Below are positions 53,551 to 63,400 of a stretch of 64,000 nt of DNA, piece after piece. The DNA is from Pleionea sp. CnH1-48 (GTDB taxonomy: Bacteria > Pseudomonadota > Gammaproteobacteria > Enterobacterales > Kangiellaceae), in assembly GCF_024124665.1 (NCBI RefSeq), contig NZ_JAMXSB010000003.1, forward strand, positions 1-64,000. Reading direction: 5' to 3'. The position numbers and the translations under genes are program-made. The number at the start of each line of letters is the position of its first letter. The stretch's first letter is position 1. The notes beneath the pieces are model-generated. The model did no database searches, was not told the origin of the DNA, and saw only the letters and a program-made list of their open reading frames with translations.

Positions 53551-54531
53551 TTACTTAACAACCTCGTCAACTTGACTTAGTTTATCCGTGCGATAACCAA
53601 TACTCTTTTTACTCAGTGTGGCAACATTGATAAACTTTTTCACTGAAACAGGCTGCTGAACATCGGTTTCTTCAAGCTCCCAGTCATTATCCATTGCATC
53701 AAAGATCATGCCGGCAGCTTGCGCTCCCAGACCATAGTTATCAGGCACGATAGCAAAAGAGCCTAAAGGTATCTTAGTCATAAACTGCCTAATACCGACA
53801 ATTGCCGGAAGTTTCGACTTTCCTCTTGATGGTAACCAGGCTTTTAGTAACGCATCACGAGTCAGTAAAGCATTGTCATTAAGAATCCACAGAGCATCGA
53901 CATCATTACTGAGTGACTTCAAAGCATCACGCACTTTAGAATCAACTTTACCACTTTTATTTGGCAACTTGATTCCAACAAGCTCAATGCCTTCTGTTTT
54001 ACAGTAGCGCTGATTTTCTTTGATAATGTCTTCCATCCACTCTCGATAAACAACCCCCACCTTCTTAACAGGCTTACCCAAGATGCTGCGCATAGCGACA
54101 ACACTGGTTACGGCGGGTATTTCGTAGCGTATAGCTGTGGCATTTTTTAGTTTGCCAACAAACTTATCAACAAAGAGTGCTGCCATAGCAATCGCGGGAG
54201 GATAACTATCCTTTGGATTCTTATTTTGAAACTGACCATAAAGATTAACTGCTTTATTGCCGACCAAAATAACAATATCAGGATTATGTTGCTTAAAGGC
54301 TTTAACGATTTCTTTTTGAGAAGATTTCTTGGTCACTATGATTTCGTGCAACGTGACTTCACCCTCAAGGTCATCGTTCATACCATTAACCACTTCTTCA
54401 AAAGCAGACGAAGCACCTCGAATTACCAAAGCATTGTTAGCCCAAGCGACTTGCATTGGAAGACTGAATAGAGCAACAAACAGCCCTAACTTGCGAAGTA
54501 GATTGAATAGATATTTTATAGAGTGCGCCAT
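53551..54531 (-). CDS. ABC-type substrate-binding protein homologue
   Basis: A 326-residue periplasmic protein with a signal peptide ('LFVALFSLPMQVAWA') and the two-lobe pattern of the ABC_sub_bind family (PF04392, type I binding fold): 'IVKAFKQHNPDIVILVGNKA', 'KKVGVVYREWMEDIIKEN', 'DVDALWILNDNALLTRDALL'. No ABC permease or ATPase gene is nearby. It overlaps the upstream binding-protein gene by 16 bases, and both lie divergent from a membrane sensor kinase, which points to a sensing rather than transport role. Confidence 0.82.
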   Translation of the reverse strand: MAHSIKYLFNLLRKLGLFVALFSLPMQVAWANNALVIRGASSAFEEVVNGMNDDLEGEVTLHEIIVTKKSSQKEIVKAFKQHNPDIVILVGNKAVNLYGQFQNKNPKDSYPPAIAMAALFVDKFVGKLKNATAIRYEIPAVTSVVAMRSILGKPVKKVGVVYREWMEDIIKENQRYCKTEGIELVGIKLPNKSGKVDSKVRDALKSLSNDVDALWILNDNALLTRDALLKAWLPSRGKSKLPAIVGIRQFMTKIPLGSFAIVPDNYGLGAQAAGMIFDAMDNDWELEETDVQQPVSVKKFINVATLSKKSIGYRTDKLSQVDEVVK

Positions 54532-55208
54532 TGTTCCACTCCTAATGTTGCGTTCAGTTCCTTATCAAAAGCAGAAATGCATTTCATAACCTTTTCTTTA
54601 GATGAAGCCTTGCTTAAGGCTGCAGAAGCTAATCCCACTTGAACATTAATGGTAGTAGCAATAAGGTTAAGATTTGATTTCGACTTCAACTGATCATACA
54701 AAGAAGTGGGAACAAAAATCCCCTGCACCGATCCAAAAGTCAGCAGTGGTAACAAGTCTTCTACCTTGGTTACCCTTTTCAGTTTCACTTTGGTTTCCAA
54801 TAACCCGCTAACAAACTTCTCCATCGGCTTACGACCAAGCAGATCCACAACACCAATTCTTTTCGTTCCAATAGCACCAACCTCCAAAGGTTTGTCTACA
54901 GAAACTAATACATAGTCTTCTACATCCTGTCCTTTTTTAACCCCTTTCATAACGGTATTAAAAGAGTCACTTGCTTCAATAACAGGTGACAAAGACAAGA
55001 TAGCAGTAGGCGGATTCCCTTTTACTTGTTTGCGAAAATCTTTTGCGCGCCCAAAAACAGTAACTTCAACCCCATTACAGAGCTCGCCTATTTTGGTTTG
55101 CATGACATTTGCCCTGACCTCAGTTGGCACGAAAACATAAAGAGATTCCGCTGTAAGTGACAGAGAAAACATCATCGCAAACATAGTGCATGCAATACGT
55201 TTTATCAT
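54516..55208 (-). CDS. Periplasmic binding protein-like protein
   Basis: A 230-residue protein from ATG 55208 (GAGG 8 bases upstream). The frame is open for 80 codons further, but that stretch is not protein-like and would place the signal peptide internally. The signal 'ACTMFAMMFSLSLTAES' is followed by a type II periplasmic-binding (PhnD/phosphonate-like) pattern: 'VEDYVLVSVDKPLEVGAIGT', 'RIGVVDLLGRKPMEKFVSG'. It is the first gene of a two-gene unit with the ABC_sub_bind homologue. Ligand unknown. Confidence 0.72.
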   Translation of the reverse strand: MIKRIACTMFAMMFSLSLTAESLYVFVPTEVRANVMQTKIGELCNGVEVTVFGRAKDFRKQVKGNPPTAILSLSPVIEASDSFNTVMKGVKKGQDVEDYVLVSVDKPLEVGAIGTKRIGVVDLLGRKPMEKFVSGLLETKVKLKRVTKVEDLLPLLTFGSVQGIFVPTSLYDQLKSKSNLNLIATTINVQVGLASAALSKASSKEKVMKCISAFDKELNATLGVEQWRTL

Positions 55209-55899
55209 GATATAGACCTCTTCAAACTTACCAAATCCCAGAAACAACAATAAAATTAAGCACTTATAAATCTCCTGCCGTTTACATAGAACACATCGAC
55301 TCTCTATCAACCGAATGACAGAACGGCCAACATCGGTTAACAGCTTATTTAACCCATCAAATTCACAAAACTTTTTAAATCTTCTACCAAACAAAGATAG
55401 AAGCTCTGTTTCCAGCTTGGTAACTCTGATGGGCGTTACTGCCAGCATTCATAGTGTAAAAAATGCGGACTGTTTCATTAAGATAGTCATAAATCTAGTA
55501 CTTGACCAGTTTCGGAGCGATCTCGAGGTTTTATTCAAAAACACGTCACTGATGGACTGAAAAGCAGATGCTTTAGCGTTAATAAGCCATCAATATTTCG
55601 CAGATAATCTCAAAAAACTCAACTTAAGGTTATGAATTGAAAGCTAAAAGCCGCGCTATCGCTGCGATGTGAGCCATTCTTAGTCTCTTAGCCGCTAAAT
55701 ATCTCACCTCAATAATATGGCCGTCTTAAATCTCATGTTTAGAAAGCTCCAATTGATTGGAAGCCTCAGCCAAACTGGGTATTTGCCCGAAAAAAGATTC
55801 GATTCACTTTTTTTTTGTCGAAAACTCAGATTTTTAACTAAACTCTGGATAGAAAACCCATCGTTAATGTTGACTTATAAATATAGTTAGGGGTCTGCC
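55209..55899. other. Divergent promoter region
   Basis: About 690 bases between the binding-protein genes and the sensor kinase. It contains an 80-codon extension in frame with the minus-strand gene, which I take as non-coding. Promoters for both directions should lie here; no clear operator was found. Confidence 0.4.
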
Positions 55900-58773
55900 T
55901 TGAAATTCAAAAGTATAAGCAGCAAGTTAATCCAGTCAGTTAGTGTCATATTTGTCTTAAGTTTCATACTACTCCTTTCAGTAGTGGCCTATATGAACAC
56001 GTCAGATTCTCAAACCAACCTCGAAAAGTCCGCAGAGAGTATTAAGAATGCCCTGATTGCGAAAGGTAAAACACTTTCGAACAACAACAGTCAGGCATTA
56101 AAGGGCATGGTAGAGGACAATGCCTTTACGGCGGTTCAAGATCTGGTTTCCAGTACCGTTCGTGATGATGGAGATATTAACTACGGTATCTTTATGGATG
56201 CGGATCTGTTGGCCTGGGTACATGCAACGCCCGAAAATCCCGAAGGAACTGTCACGCCCGGTCAAGAATTGACGGACGAAGTCAGTGAGTGGGCAGCCTC
56301 CTTAGAAAACCAGGACTTTAAAACCGTCCCCAAAGAAGATGGCAATGATATTTATGAATTTGCATCACCTGTCATTGTTGATGATGAAATTCTTGGAGTG
56401 ATTCGTTACGGTATTTCGACTAAATCAATGCGCGAATCCCTATCTAAAGCCGAAGCTGCCTCAAAGCTGTCGCTGCAAAAGACGCTTGGGATCTTGCTTG
56501 CCGCTGTCATAGGCGCTCTGGTGGTTGGTGTACTTTCCACTCGCAACGTAGCGCACCGAATCACGACACCATTGAAGTCACTTCAATCATCAGCGGGAAC
56601 CATCGCCAGCGGCAACTACGATGATGCCGTCACCGTTTCAACAAACGATGAAATTGGTGTACTTGCCGATAACTTTGAGCAAATGCGGTCCACCATCAAA
56701 AAGAAGATGGCCGATCTGGCAAAGCTGAACTCCAGCGGTGAAATATTGGCTTCACTCACCGATCAGGCAAAAGCGCTTGAAGTCGTACTGCACACAATGC
56801 ACGAACAAATTGGTGTGAGTCACGGTTCTGTATATCTCATGAATGACGACAACGAAATGGAAGTGAAGGCCTTTTTTCCACCCAAAAAGATTGCGCAAGA
56901 TAGCAAGCCGAAAAAGTTTGCAGCGGGCGAAGGTATTTTGGGGCGAGCGGCGAAAGAAAAAGAAGTGATCTTCATACCCAACACCAAAGAAGAACAATCA
57001 TTCGAGCATAACGAACATGATCAGGCCAGAGCCTTGCTCTGTGTCCCTCTAATGGATAAAGACATCGTCATTGGTGTAATGAACTTATCAGGCAGTATTG
57101 ACGAAGTGCGCTTTGAAGAAAGCGACAACGAGTTTGTCTCTTCCATCGCTCGTTTGCTGGTTATCACGATTAAAAACATTCGCATGCGCGAAGTGATAGA
57201 AGAACAAAACCGTACTTTGGAACAAAAAGTCGAAGCCAGAACCGCCGAGTTGGCAGAGAAAACCAACGACATCTCCAGCATGTTAATGAATATGCACCAA
57301 GGTCTGTTTACCATTATGGAAGGCGGCATCATTCACCACGAATATGCGGTTTATCTAGAGAAAATCTTTGAAACACAACATATTGCCAGCCGCAACTTCA
57401 TGGATTTGTTATTTACCGACACGGATATCGGCAGCAATGGCCAAGATCAGGTTAAAACAGCGATTGAAGCTTTGATTGGCTCCGATGAAATGATGTACGA
57501 CTTTAACTCTCATCTGCTAATCACCGAAGTGTCTAAGACGATGGAAGACGGTCGGGTCAAGATTCTCGACTTCGATTGGGACCCTATCATCCTTGACGGC
57601 GACATAGACAAAATCATGGTAACGGTGAGAGATGTAACCGAACTGAAAGCGTTGCAAAAAGAAGCCGAAGCGCAAAAACGCGATCTGGAAATCATTGGTC
57701 AAATTCTTGCCGTCGGACAAGAAAAAATGGCCGAGTTCCTCAGCTCGGGCTTTAACTTTATCAATGAGTGCCGTGACCTGATTACCAATACTGCTGAAAA
57801 AGACTTGGATGTCATAGCCACATTGTTCAGAAATATGCATACCATTAAAGGTAATGCTCGAACCTACAATTTCGCCTACATCACTAATTCAGTTCACGAA
57901 GTAGAAACCACCTACGATGAGCTGCGTAAGCAGGAAGACAAGGAGTGGCAACAAGAGCAATTACTAGAAGAGTTGTTAACGGCTGAGAAAGACATTGAGT
58001 ACTATCGCGATGTTGCACGAGAAAAACTCGGGTACGATGAGTCTGGCGGTGGCAGTGTTCTTGATTCCGAGCAAGTTAAAAACATTCTCGAAAAAATCAA
58101 AGCACTTGATACACAAGCACTGGACGCTCCCGTTAAAGAAGTGGTCGATAAAACCTATCAACTGTTTATTTCTGGTGACGCCAAGCCTATTGGCAATGTG
58201 ATTGATGGTGTTATTCAATCAGTCGATTCTCTGGCCAAAGAACTTGAAAAGACACCACCCAAGGTCAATATTTCTGATGCTGGTCTGCTTATCAAAAAAG
58301 ACTTTTACAATATGATGAATAATATCTTTATGCATGTGTTCCGCAATGCAATGGACCACGGTATAGAGTCAAACAATGAGCGCAAAGAAAAAGGTAAACC
58401 CGAACAAGGCTCCATCTTTTTAGAAACAGAACTCAACTCCAGCATGGCCACTTTCAAAATTTACGATGATGGCCGCGGGCTTGCTATCAGCAAGTTATTT
58501 TCTAAAGCTGTTAATGATGGTCTGTATGAAGAAGGTAACAAACCCGCCGATCTAGAAATCGCCAACCTGATCTTTGCTTCTGGTTTTTCAACTGCCGAAG
58601 AAGTGACGGAAGTATCAGGAAGAGGCGTGGGGATGGATGCCGTTCGACAATTCTTAATTGAAGAAGGTGGCAATATCGAAGTCTGTCTGGAAGACGACAA
58701 AGAAGGCTCCGATTTTAGAGCCTTTAGCACAAAAATCTCCCTGCCGGACAAATTCTATTTATTAAGCAACTAA
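55900..58773 (+). CDS. Membrane sensor kinase with HAMP, GAF, HPt and CheA-type ATPase
   Basis: A 957-residue protein. Two membrane helices (about 10-32 and 195-213) flank a 160-residue periplasmic Cache-like sensor. A HAMP (about 214-270), GAF (about 285-425), coiled coil and a PAS-like part follow. An HPt domain has the phosphorylatable His647 in 'MHTIKGNARTYNF', and a CheA-type ATPase domain has the N box 'FRNAMDHGIE' (814-823), 'DDGRGL' and 'GRGVGMD'. No CheW-like domain or receiver is present. It therefore phosphorylates its own HPt like CheA but senses directly. Start is TTG with AGGGG 6 bases upstream. It probably receives signals from the two binding proteins encoded divergently. No response regulator is next to it. 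Confidence 0.85.
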   Translation: MKFKSISSKLIQSVSVIFVLSFILLLSVVAYMNTSDSQTNLEKSAESIKNALIAKGKTLSNNNSQALKGMVEDNAFTAVQDLVSSTVRDDGDINYGIFMDADLLAWVHATPENPEGTVTPGQELTDEVSEWAASLENQDFKTVPKEDGNDIYEFASPVIVDDEILGVIRYGISTKSMRESLSKAEAASKLSLQKTLGILLAAVIGALVVGVLSTRNVAHRITTPLKSLQSSAGTIASGNYDDAVTVSTNDEIGVLADNFEQMRSTIKKKMADLAKLNSSGEILASLTDQAKALEVVLHTMHEQIGVSHGSVYLMNDDNEMEVKAFFPPKKIAQDSKPKKFAAGEGILGRAAKEKEVIFIPNTKEEQSFEHNEHDQARALLCVPLMDKDIVIGVMNLSGSIDEVRFEESDNEFVSSIARLLVITIKNIRMREVIEEQNRTLEQKVEARTAELAEKTNDISSMLMNMHQGLFTIMEGGIIHHEYAVYLEKIFETQHIASRNFMDLLFTDTDIGSNGQDQVKTAIEALIGSDEMMYDFNSHLLITEVSKTMEDGRVKILDFDWDPIILDGDIDKIMVTVRDVTELKALQKEAEAQKRDLEIIGQILAVGQEKMAEFLSSGFNFINECRDLITNTAEKDLDVIATLFRNMHTIKGNARTYNFAYITNSVHEVETTYDELRKQEDKEWQQEQLLEELLTAEKDIEYYRDVAREKLGYDESGGGSVLDSEQVKNILEKIKALDTQALDAPVKEVVDKTYQLFISGDAKPIGNVIDGVIQSVDSLAKELEKTPPKVNISDAGLLIKKDFYNMMNNIFMHVFRNAMDHGIESNNERKEKGKPEQGSIFLETELNSSMATFKIYDDGRGLAISKLFSKAVNDGLYEEGNKPADLEIANLIFASGFSTAEEVTEVSGRGVGMDAVRQFLIEEGGNIEVCLEDDKEGSDFRAFSTKISLPDKFYLLSN

Positions 58774-58781
58774 CACCGAAT

Positions 58782-58806
58782 GAGGGCCTTAAGGCCCTCT
58801 TTTTTT
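58782..58806 (+). terminator. Terminator of the sensor kinase gene
   Basis: GAGGGCCTT/AAGGCCCTC form a perfect 9-bp palindrome followed by seven T, nine bases after the stop codon at 58773. Confidence 0.92.
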
Positions 58807-58907
58807 GCCTGCATTTTCTCCTCTTAACGAGTAGTACCTTCCCTCTCTTCAATCTCACTCTCTAATTGCCCCTACTTTGGCAAAATCTATCATCGCCATA
58901 GAAACAA

Positions 58908-58976
58908 CCAATAAATAAAGCATTTACTTTATTAATGACCCAGCCTAATATATAAAACAATTACTTTATTTATTGG
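58908..58976 (+). promoter_or_regulatory. Probable operator with three AT-rich half-sites
   Basis: CCAATAAATAAAG (58908-58920) is repeated as its exact complement CTTTATTTATTGG (58964-58976), 10 bases before the MFS start codon. A third, near-identical half-site, CTTTATTAATG, lies at 58927. A 13-bp perfect inverted repeat just upstream of the first gene of a cluster with its own regulator is a likely binding site for that regulator. Confidence 0.6.
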
Positions 58977-58986
58977 GAGCAACGTC

Positions 58987-60198
58987 ATGTCAGCCCGTAC
59001 CAACCTATGGATAGTTATGTTTATTACGCTTATTGGAACCATTGGCATCGCTTTGCCCTACCCTATTTTATCGCCACTATTCCTCAACTCAGAAAGCGCC
59101 ATCAACCAGTTTATGGGTCTGGATCCCTACTGGTTACTGGGGATTGCGCTGGCAACCTACCCCCTCGGCTTGCTGATTGGCGGCGAATGGCTAGGCAGAC
59201 AATCGGACCGTCTGGGCCGCAAACCGGTTCTACTGTGGAGCCTGCTCGCATCGGTGGTCGCACACGGTTTGTGCGTATGGGCATTACTGGAAGAGTCCTT
59301 TGTTCTCTTTGCCCTTACCCGCCTGCTCACCGGTATTCTTGAAGGCAACATCTCCGTTGCTCGGGCCATAGTGACCGACCTTAATGACGCCTCAACAAAG
59401 ACTGTTGCTTTTAGCTACGTTAGTTCGGCCAGCTACGCAGGTTGGTTTCTCGGGCCATTTATAGGAGGTTATAGCGCCGATCTGGGCTTTCACGCTCCCT
59501 TTGTTATCGCAGCACTGCTCAATCTCGCAGCGTTCGTGTTTGTATTAACCTCACTGGAAGAGAGCCACCAGCCAGCCCCAGCTTCTGTCTCAACTCAACA
59601 GGTTTCATCACCTTTCTGGCGAACGCCCTATCTTAAAACCTTTGTCGCCATTCAGTTTCTGCTCTTATTAGCCGTCAATATTTATTATGAGTTTTATCCG
59701 GTTTATCTGGTCGTTCAATGGCAGTCGAGCCCACAAACACTCTCTCATGCGACTATGATAGCCACTTCAGCAATGATGCTATGCAGTCTGTTGTTTATTC
59801 CACGCTGGGCAACAAAGATCTCTAAAGAAATATTGTTTGCAGGCGGTGCGATACTGACTGGCTTCAGCTTTATTATCTTCACATTACCAACCACAGAAAA
59901 CGCAACCTTATTTACCTTTTTGCTCAGCGGATTCTGTATCTCTCTTTACGCCAGTATTTCCAATGCCTGGTTCTCGGATCGCTTTCCTCAGCTACAGCAG
60001 GGACGCTTAATGGGCACGCTGGTAGCAAACTTTTGCCTGGCCAACATAGTTGCAGCACTGGCGGGTAGTTGGCTCGCCAGCTTAAGCATTACCTTGTTGT
60101 TAGTCCTTGCGGGTATCGCAGCTATTGTTAGCGGTTTGCTTTTAATCATTGCGTTTGATTATCAGACCAAACAATCACTAACTCATCAAACATCTTAA
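58987..60198 (+). CDS. MFS transporter
   Basis: A 403-residue major facilitator superfamily protein with 12 predicted helices. The motif A loop between helices 2 and 3 reads 'GEWLGRQSDRLGRKPVLLWS', typical of drug:H+ antiporters of the TetA/DHA1 type. GGGAG is 7 bases before the ATG. It is followed at 15 bases by a VOC-family gene, and then by the SufR-like regulator, all on one strand. The substrate is not known; neighbours suggest export of a toxic small molecule or metal-related compound. Confidence 0.88.
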   Translation: MSARTNLWIVMFITLIGTIGIALPYPILSPLFLNSESAINQFMGLDPYWLLGIALATYPLGLLIGGEWLGRQSDRLGRKPVLLWSLLASVVAHGLCVWALLEESFVLFALTRLLTGILEGNISVARAIVTDLNDASTKTVAFSYVSSASYAGWFLGPFIGGYSADLGFHAPFVIAALLNLAAFVFVLTSLEESHQPAPASVSTQQVSSPFWRTPYLKTFVAIQFLLLLAVNIYYEFYPVYLVVQWQSSPQTLSHATMIATSAMMLCSLLFIPRWATKISKEILFAGGAILTGFSFIIFTLPTTENATLFTFLLSGFCISLYASISNAWFSDRFPQLQQGRLMGTLVANFCLANIVAALAGSWLASLSITLLLVLAGIAAIVSGLLLIIAFDYQTKQSLTHQTS

Positions 60199-60213
60199 TC
60201 GGAGACCACAACC

Positions 60214-60642
60214 ATGAGCACTATCGTTGAACACGCTAATATTTGTGTCGGAAACCTTGATGAAACTTTGCGCTTTTTGCAAACTGCGCTGCCATCTTAT
60301 AAAGTACGAGGAGAACACTTTGAGTCAGGGGCAACGCCTCCCTATCGCTGGGTTCACTTTGGTGATGATGAACACTATCTGGCATTACAAGATGCTGTAG
60401 AAGAATCCACGGAGTCTTTCGGTGGTTATAAAAAGCTCGGATTAAATCATATCGGATTTCGCGTTGACTCTGTTTCTGATTTAATAAAACGGCTGCAAGA
60501 TATTGACTATCATCCTCACTCGGTTAGCACTAGCCACCCTCACAGAACCAGAGCCTACTTTCATACGCCCGATGGTCTTGAGTGGGAGTTTGTTGAATAC
60601 CACAGCCAACAAGCTGACGAAAGAAACAACTATCAATATTGA
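60214..60642 (+). CDS. VOC-family (glyoxalase/dioxygenase-fold) protein
   Basis: A 142-residue protein with the paired beta-alpha-beta-beta-beta units of the vicinal oxygen chelate fold: first unit 'VEHANICVGNLDETLRFLQ', second 'LGLNHIGFRVDSVSDLIKRL', ending 'TPDGLEWEFVEYHS'. Metal ligands would be the His in 'VEHANI', the His in 'LNHIGF' and the last Glu ('WEFVEY'). It could be a lyase, dioxygenase or resistance protein. Third position in the MFS unit: 3 bases before the regulator frame. Confidence 0.85.
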   Translation: MSTIVEHANICVGNLDETLRFLQTALPSYKVRGEHFESGATPPYRWVHFGDDEHYLALQDAVEESTESFGGYKKLGLNHIGFRVDSVSDLIKRLQDIDYHPHSVSTSHPHRTRAYFHTPDGLEWEFVEYHSQQADERNNYQY

Positions 60643-60660
60643 GTTTTGAGGACACACGTT

Positions 60661-61287
60661 TTGTCACAAGATACAGCAACCGCCATTATGGAATTGCTAA
60701 AACGCAATGGGCCTATGACGGCCAAAGCACTCTCTGCTGAGTTGGGCATCACCTCAATGGGTGCCCGTCAGTTTTTACTGAACTTACGCGAAAAAGAATG
60801 GCTGGTTGATTTTGATCGCGCAGAGAAGGTAGGACGTCCCGCCAAATACTGGCAGCTCACCGCAATAGGTCATCGACAATTTCCTGATCGTCATAGTGAA
60901 CTCACCTTGCAAATGATTGAGTCGGTCAAAGTTATTTTTGGTGATGAAGGATTAGAAAAACTCATAGCTGATCGCGAAGAAAAAATGCAACAGCAGTATT
61001 TACAAGCCCTGCAATCCTGCCACAGTATCGGTGACAAAGTAGCCTGTCTGGCCAAGCTACGCTCTGACGAAGGCTATATGGCCATGGTTGAACAAAAAGA
61101 CGATGGTACCTGGCTATTGATCGAAACCCATTGCCCGATTTGCTCAGCAGCTCAACAATGTCAAAGCTTCTGTCGTTCGGAGTTGGAAATTTTTCAACAG
61201 TGCTTTGCAGACACAGCGAAGGTTGAAAGAGAAGAGCATATATTGAACGACTCTTTTCGTTGTGTTTATGCAATTACTCCAGTTTAA
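60661..61287 (+). CDS. SufR-like Fe-S transcriptional regulator
   Basis: A 208-residue regulator. The N-terminal 75 residues form a winged helix ('AKALSAELGITSMGARQFLL' and the wing 'KVGRPAKYWQLTAIG'). The C-terminal half carries cysteines in 'HCPICSAAQQCQSFCRSEL' and 'FQQCF', the arrangement that holds a [4Fe-4S] cluster in SufR and related proteins. The TTG at 60661 has GAGG 9 bases upstream and is preferred over the TTG at 60646. It is the last gene of the MFS-VOC cluster and probably represses it through the half-sites ahead of the MFS gene, responding to oxidants, NO or iron. Confidence 0.82.
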   Translation: MSQDTATAIMELLKRNGPMTAKALSAELGITSMGARQFLLNLREKEWLVDFDRAEKVGRPAKYWQLTAIGHRQFPDRHSELTLQMIESVKVIFGDEGLEKLIADREEKMQQQYLQALQSCHSIGDKVACLAKLRSDEGYMAMVEQKDDGTWLLIETHCPICSAAQQCQSFCRSELEIFQQCFADTAKVEREEHILNDSFRCVYAITPV

Positions 61288-61305
61288 ATAGCAGGGTTTA
61301 AACTG
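61280..61305. repeat. Hairpin between convergent genes
   Basis: CAGTTTAAA (61280-61288) pairs with TTTAAACTG (61297-61305). It spans the regulator stop codon. No T-run, so a weak or non-terminating hairpin. Confidence 0.45.
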
Positions 61306-61340
61306 TAGGGAATAAACATTGGAGGTTAAAACAATAGAAC

Positions 61341-62828
61341 TTAACCAACGGCTTCTATTGCAGACGCACTTGACTCAGACTCATTTATAGGCAGTTCAAT
61401 CGTAAAGCAGGTGCCCTTATTGATTTCGCTTTCCACAGAGATTTTTCCGCCGTGCTCCTCAATAATGCCATAAGCAATGGATAAACCCAGCCCGGTTCCG
61501 ACTCCAACAGGTTTAGTGGTAAAAAAAGGATCAAAGATATTATTTAATTTATCCTCTGGTATGCCACACCCATTATCAGCGATCTGAATATAAACTCGTT
61601 CTTTTTCTTGCCAGGTTTTGATGAGAATAACGCCTCCCTCTTCCATCGCCTGGTTAGCATTAATAATTAGATTCAAAAACACCTGACTGAGCTCATCAAT
61701 ATTACACATCACCGGAGGAATATCAGCCAATGAAGGCTCAATTTGGCTAGTATACTTTACATCATTCCACACTACTTTGATCGTATTTTCCAAACATTGA
61801 TTGATATCAGCCTCAGCGCGTTGATGATTGCCGGTACGGGCAAAGTTTTTAAGGCTCGAAACAATGTCTTTTACTCGTCGCATACCATTGGCGGACTCTT
61901 CCAGCATGTCACCAATATCGTCAAACAAGAACTCAATATCTTCTTGATCTCGATAATGCTCGATTTCTCTTATCTGATCTTTAAGCTCAGCACTCGCTTT
62001 TACTGATTGGCTTTCACATACGCTTTCATACTTTCTTATCAATGAAACTAGAGTGTCAATGTACTCACCCAAAGTATTAATATTACTGATAACAAACCCA
62101 ATAGGATTATTAATTTCATGGGCCACTCCAGCAGAAAGCTGCCCTATAGATGCCAGTTTCTCTGAGTTAACCAGCTGTTGTTGAGCCAGCTTTAATGACT
62201 CATGAGTTTTAATAAGCTCTTCATGATTCTTTTGAGTTTGCTTAGTAGATAAGCGTCTCTCCAAAGCAATACCTAACTGGGAGGCAGCAACAGAGGCACT
62301 ATCTTGAATACTTTGTGGAAACTGCTTCCAATCAGAAACACCAACCTCGATAACGGCAACTACTTTTGAATAGCACTTAATAGGGATAGCATGAATACCG
62401 ATGAGATCGGGCTGGGTAAAAAGCTCTTCACATACATCAGTTTCACCCTGGCTCATGCTAACAGAATGACCTGTTTTAACTGCTTCGCTGACGGCCTGAT
62501 TGAGCTCGTTTTTTTCTACATTGCCTTCAGAGATTTCTTGGTCAAGCATATGAAGTTCGGTAAACAGAACACTGGAAAATTCGCCAACTATACTGGCAAA
62601 CTCTTCAATACTCTCAACAAACTTTTTTTCCTCTTGAGTGAATTTCGAAACAGTCACCAGTAACTCAAGGTTGCTTTTACGTTGCTGCAAGTCTTCAAAC
62701 TGCTGTTGAATCAACAACATATTAGTGAAGACTTCTCTAGACTTTTCGTCGAGCATTTTCTCTGCACTTTGTCGAGCTTTCTTTTCTCGCTCCAGCGCTC
62801 GTTTGTAGACTTCAATATCTGCCATCAT
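61341..62828 (-). CDS. hnoK: H-NOX-associated histidine kinase (HnoK-like)
   Basis: A 495-residue soluble kinase with no membrane segments. It has an N-terminal coiled coil, a GAF-like sensor region (about 60-195), the phospho-acceptor His237 in '[14 protein letters not shown]', and a full ATPase domain with N box '[10 protein letters not shown]', 'DNGCGIPED' and '[13 protein letters not shown]'. Its start overlaps the H-NOX stop by four bases, so the two are translationally coupled. In Shewanella and Vibrio such kinases are inhibited by the NO-bound H-NOX protein. There is no receiver domain here; its target is likely the HD-GYP protein next to it or a regulator elsewhere. Confidence 0.9.
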   Translation of the reverse strand: MMADIEVYKRALEREKKARQSAEKMLDEKSREVFTNMLLIQQQFEDLQQRKSNLELLVTVSKFTQEEKKFVESIEEFASIVGEFSSVLFTELHMLDQEISEGNVEKNELNQAVSEAVKTGHSVSMSQGETDVCEELFTQPDLIGIHAIPIKCYSKVVAVIEVGVSDWKQFPQSIQDSASVAASQLGIALERRLSTKQTQKNHEELIKTHESLKLAQQQLVNSEKLASIGQLSAGVAHEINNPIGFVISNINTLGEYIDTLVSLIRKYESVCESQSVKASAELKDQIREIEHYRDQEDIEFLFDDIGDMLEESANGMRRVKDIVSSLKNFARTGNHQRAEADINQCLENTIKVVWNDVKYTSQIEPSLADIPPVMCNIDELSQVFLNLIINANQAMEEGGVILIKTWQEKERVYIQIADNGCGIPEDKLNNIFDPFFTTKPVGVGTGLGLSIAYGIIEEHGGKISVESEINKGTCFTIELPINESESSASAIEAVG

Positions 62829-63373
62829 CGCTCACCAAAGTAAATATTGATATCACACTGTGCATCCCCTTTGTGCATACAGATGTCATGTGTAATTGTA
62901 ATTGGCTCACCAAATTGTTTTGCGGCTCCTTCTAATAATCCTTCACTTAAGAAGCAGAGCTTTCTTGGCGATTGATAATGCATCACTAGCTCATCTGGCT
63001 TTTCATCAGTGTAAGTAAATGAAGGGAGGCTTGCTTCTGGGTGTAAACGAAGAACTTCCTTATGAATAACGGAGTCTACCTGAAGCAAAAATACTTTGAG
63101 ACCACTATCAACATCCACATCTCCAGGCATACTACTATATAGTGACGAAAACAAGTACTCTCCAAACACCTTAATCAGATCAGGCAGAGCTATTTCGGTG
63201 ATATCAGACAACTTTTGCGCGATAGCAAAAAGCTCTTTTTCGTTATAACGCATTACACTAGTGTAAGCCCCTCCAGACTCAGGAGCGACTTCAGTTAAAA
63301 TACGGTCCCACAATTCAAGACCAAACTTTTCGGTTACCAAATCAGATAGTGCGATAAAAATACTGCCTTGCAT
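62825..63373 (-). CDS. hnoX: H-NOX heme nitric-oxide sensor
   Basis: A 182-residue HNOB-domain protein. The proximal heme ligand is His104 in 'VIHKEVLRLHPEASLPSF', and the propionate-binding motif Y-x-S-x-R is 'YQSPR' at 133-137. The N-terminus 'MQGSIFIALSDLVTEKFG' is typical. No distal Tyr is evident in the usual place, which fits an NO rather than an O2 sensor. A strong AGGAGG lies 7 bases upstream of the ATG. It is in one unit between the HD-GYP-like gene and the kinase. Confidence 0.94.
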   Translation of the reverse strand: MQGSIFIALSDLVTEKFGLELWDRILTEVAPESGGAYTSVMRYNEKELFAIAQKLSDITEIALPDLIKVFGEYLFSSLYSSMPGDVDVDSGLKVFLLQVDSVIHKEVLRLHPEASLPSFTYTDEKPDELVMHYQSPRKLCFLSEGLLEGAAKQFGEPITITHDICMHKGDAQCDINIYFGER

Positions 63374-63400
63374 AGTCTACCTCCTGGCCATAAATTCAAC

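Noticed and set aside
53551-55208. An ABC transporter operon
   Set aside because: No permease or ATPase gene is present on either strand nearby.
55209-55448. N-terminal extension of the minus-strand binding-protein gene
   Set aside because: It would bury the signal peptide; the ATG at 55208 has a good Shine-Dalgarno and the extension is not protein-like.
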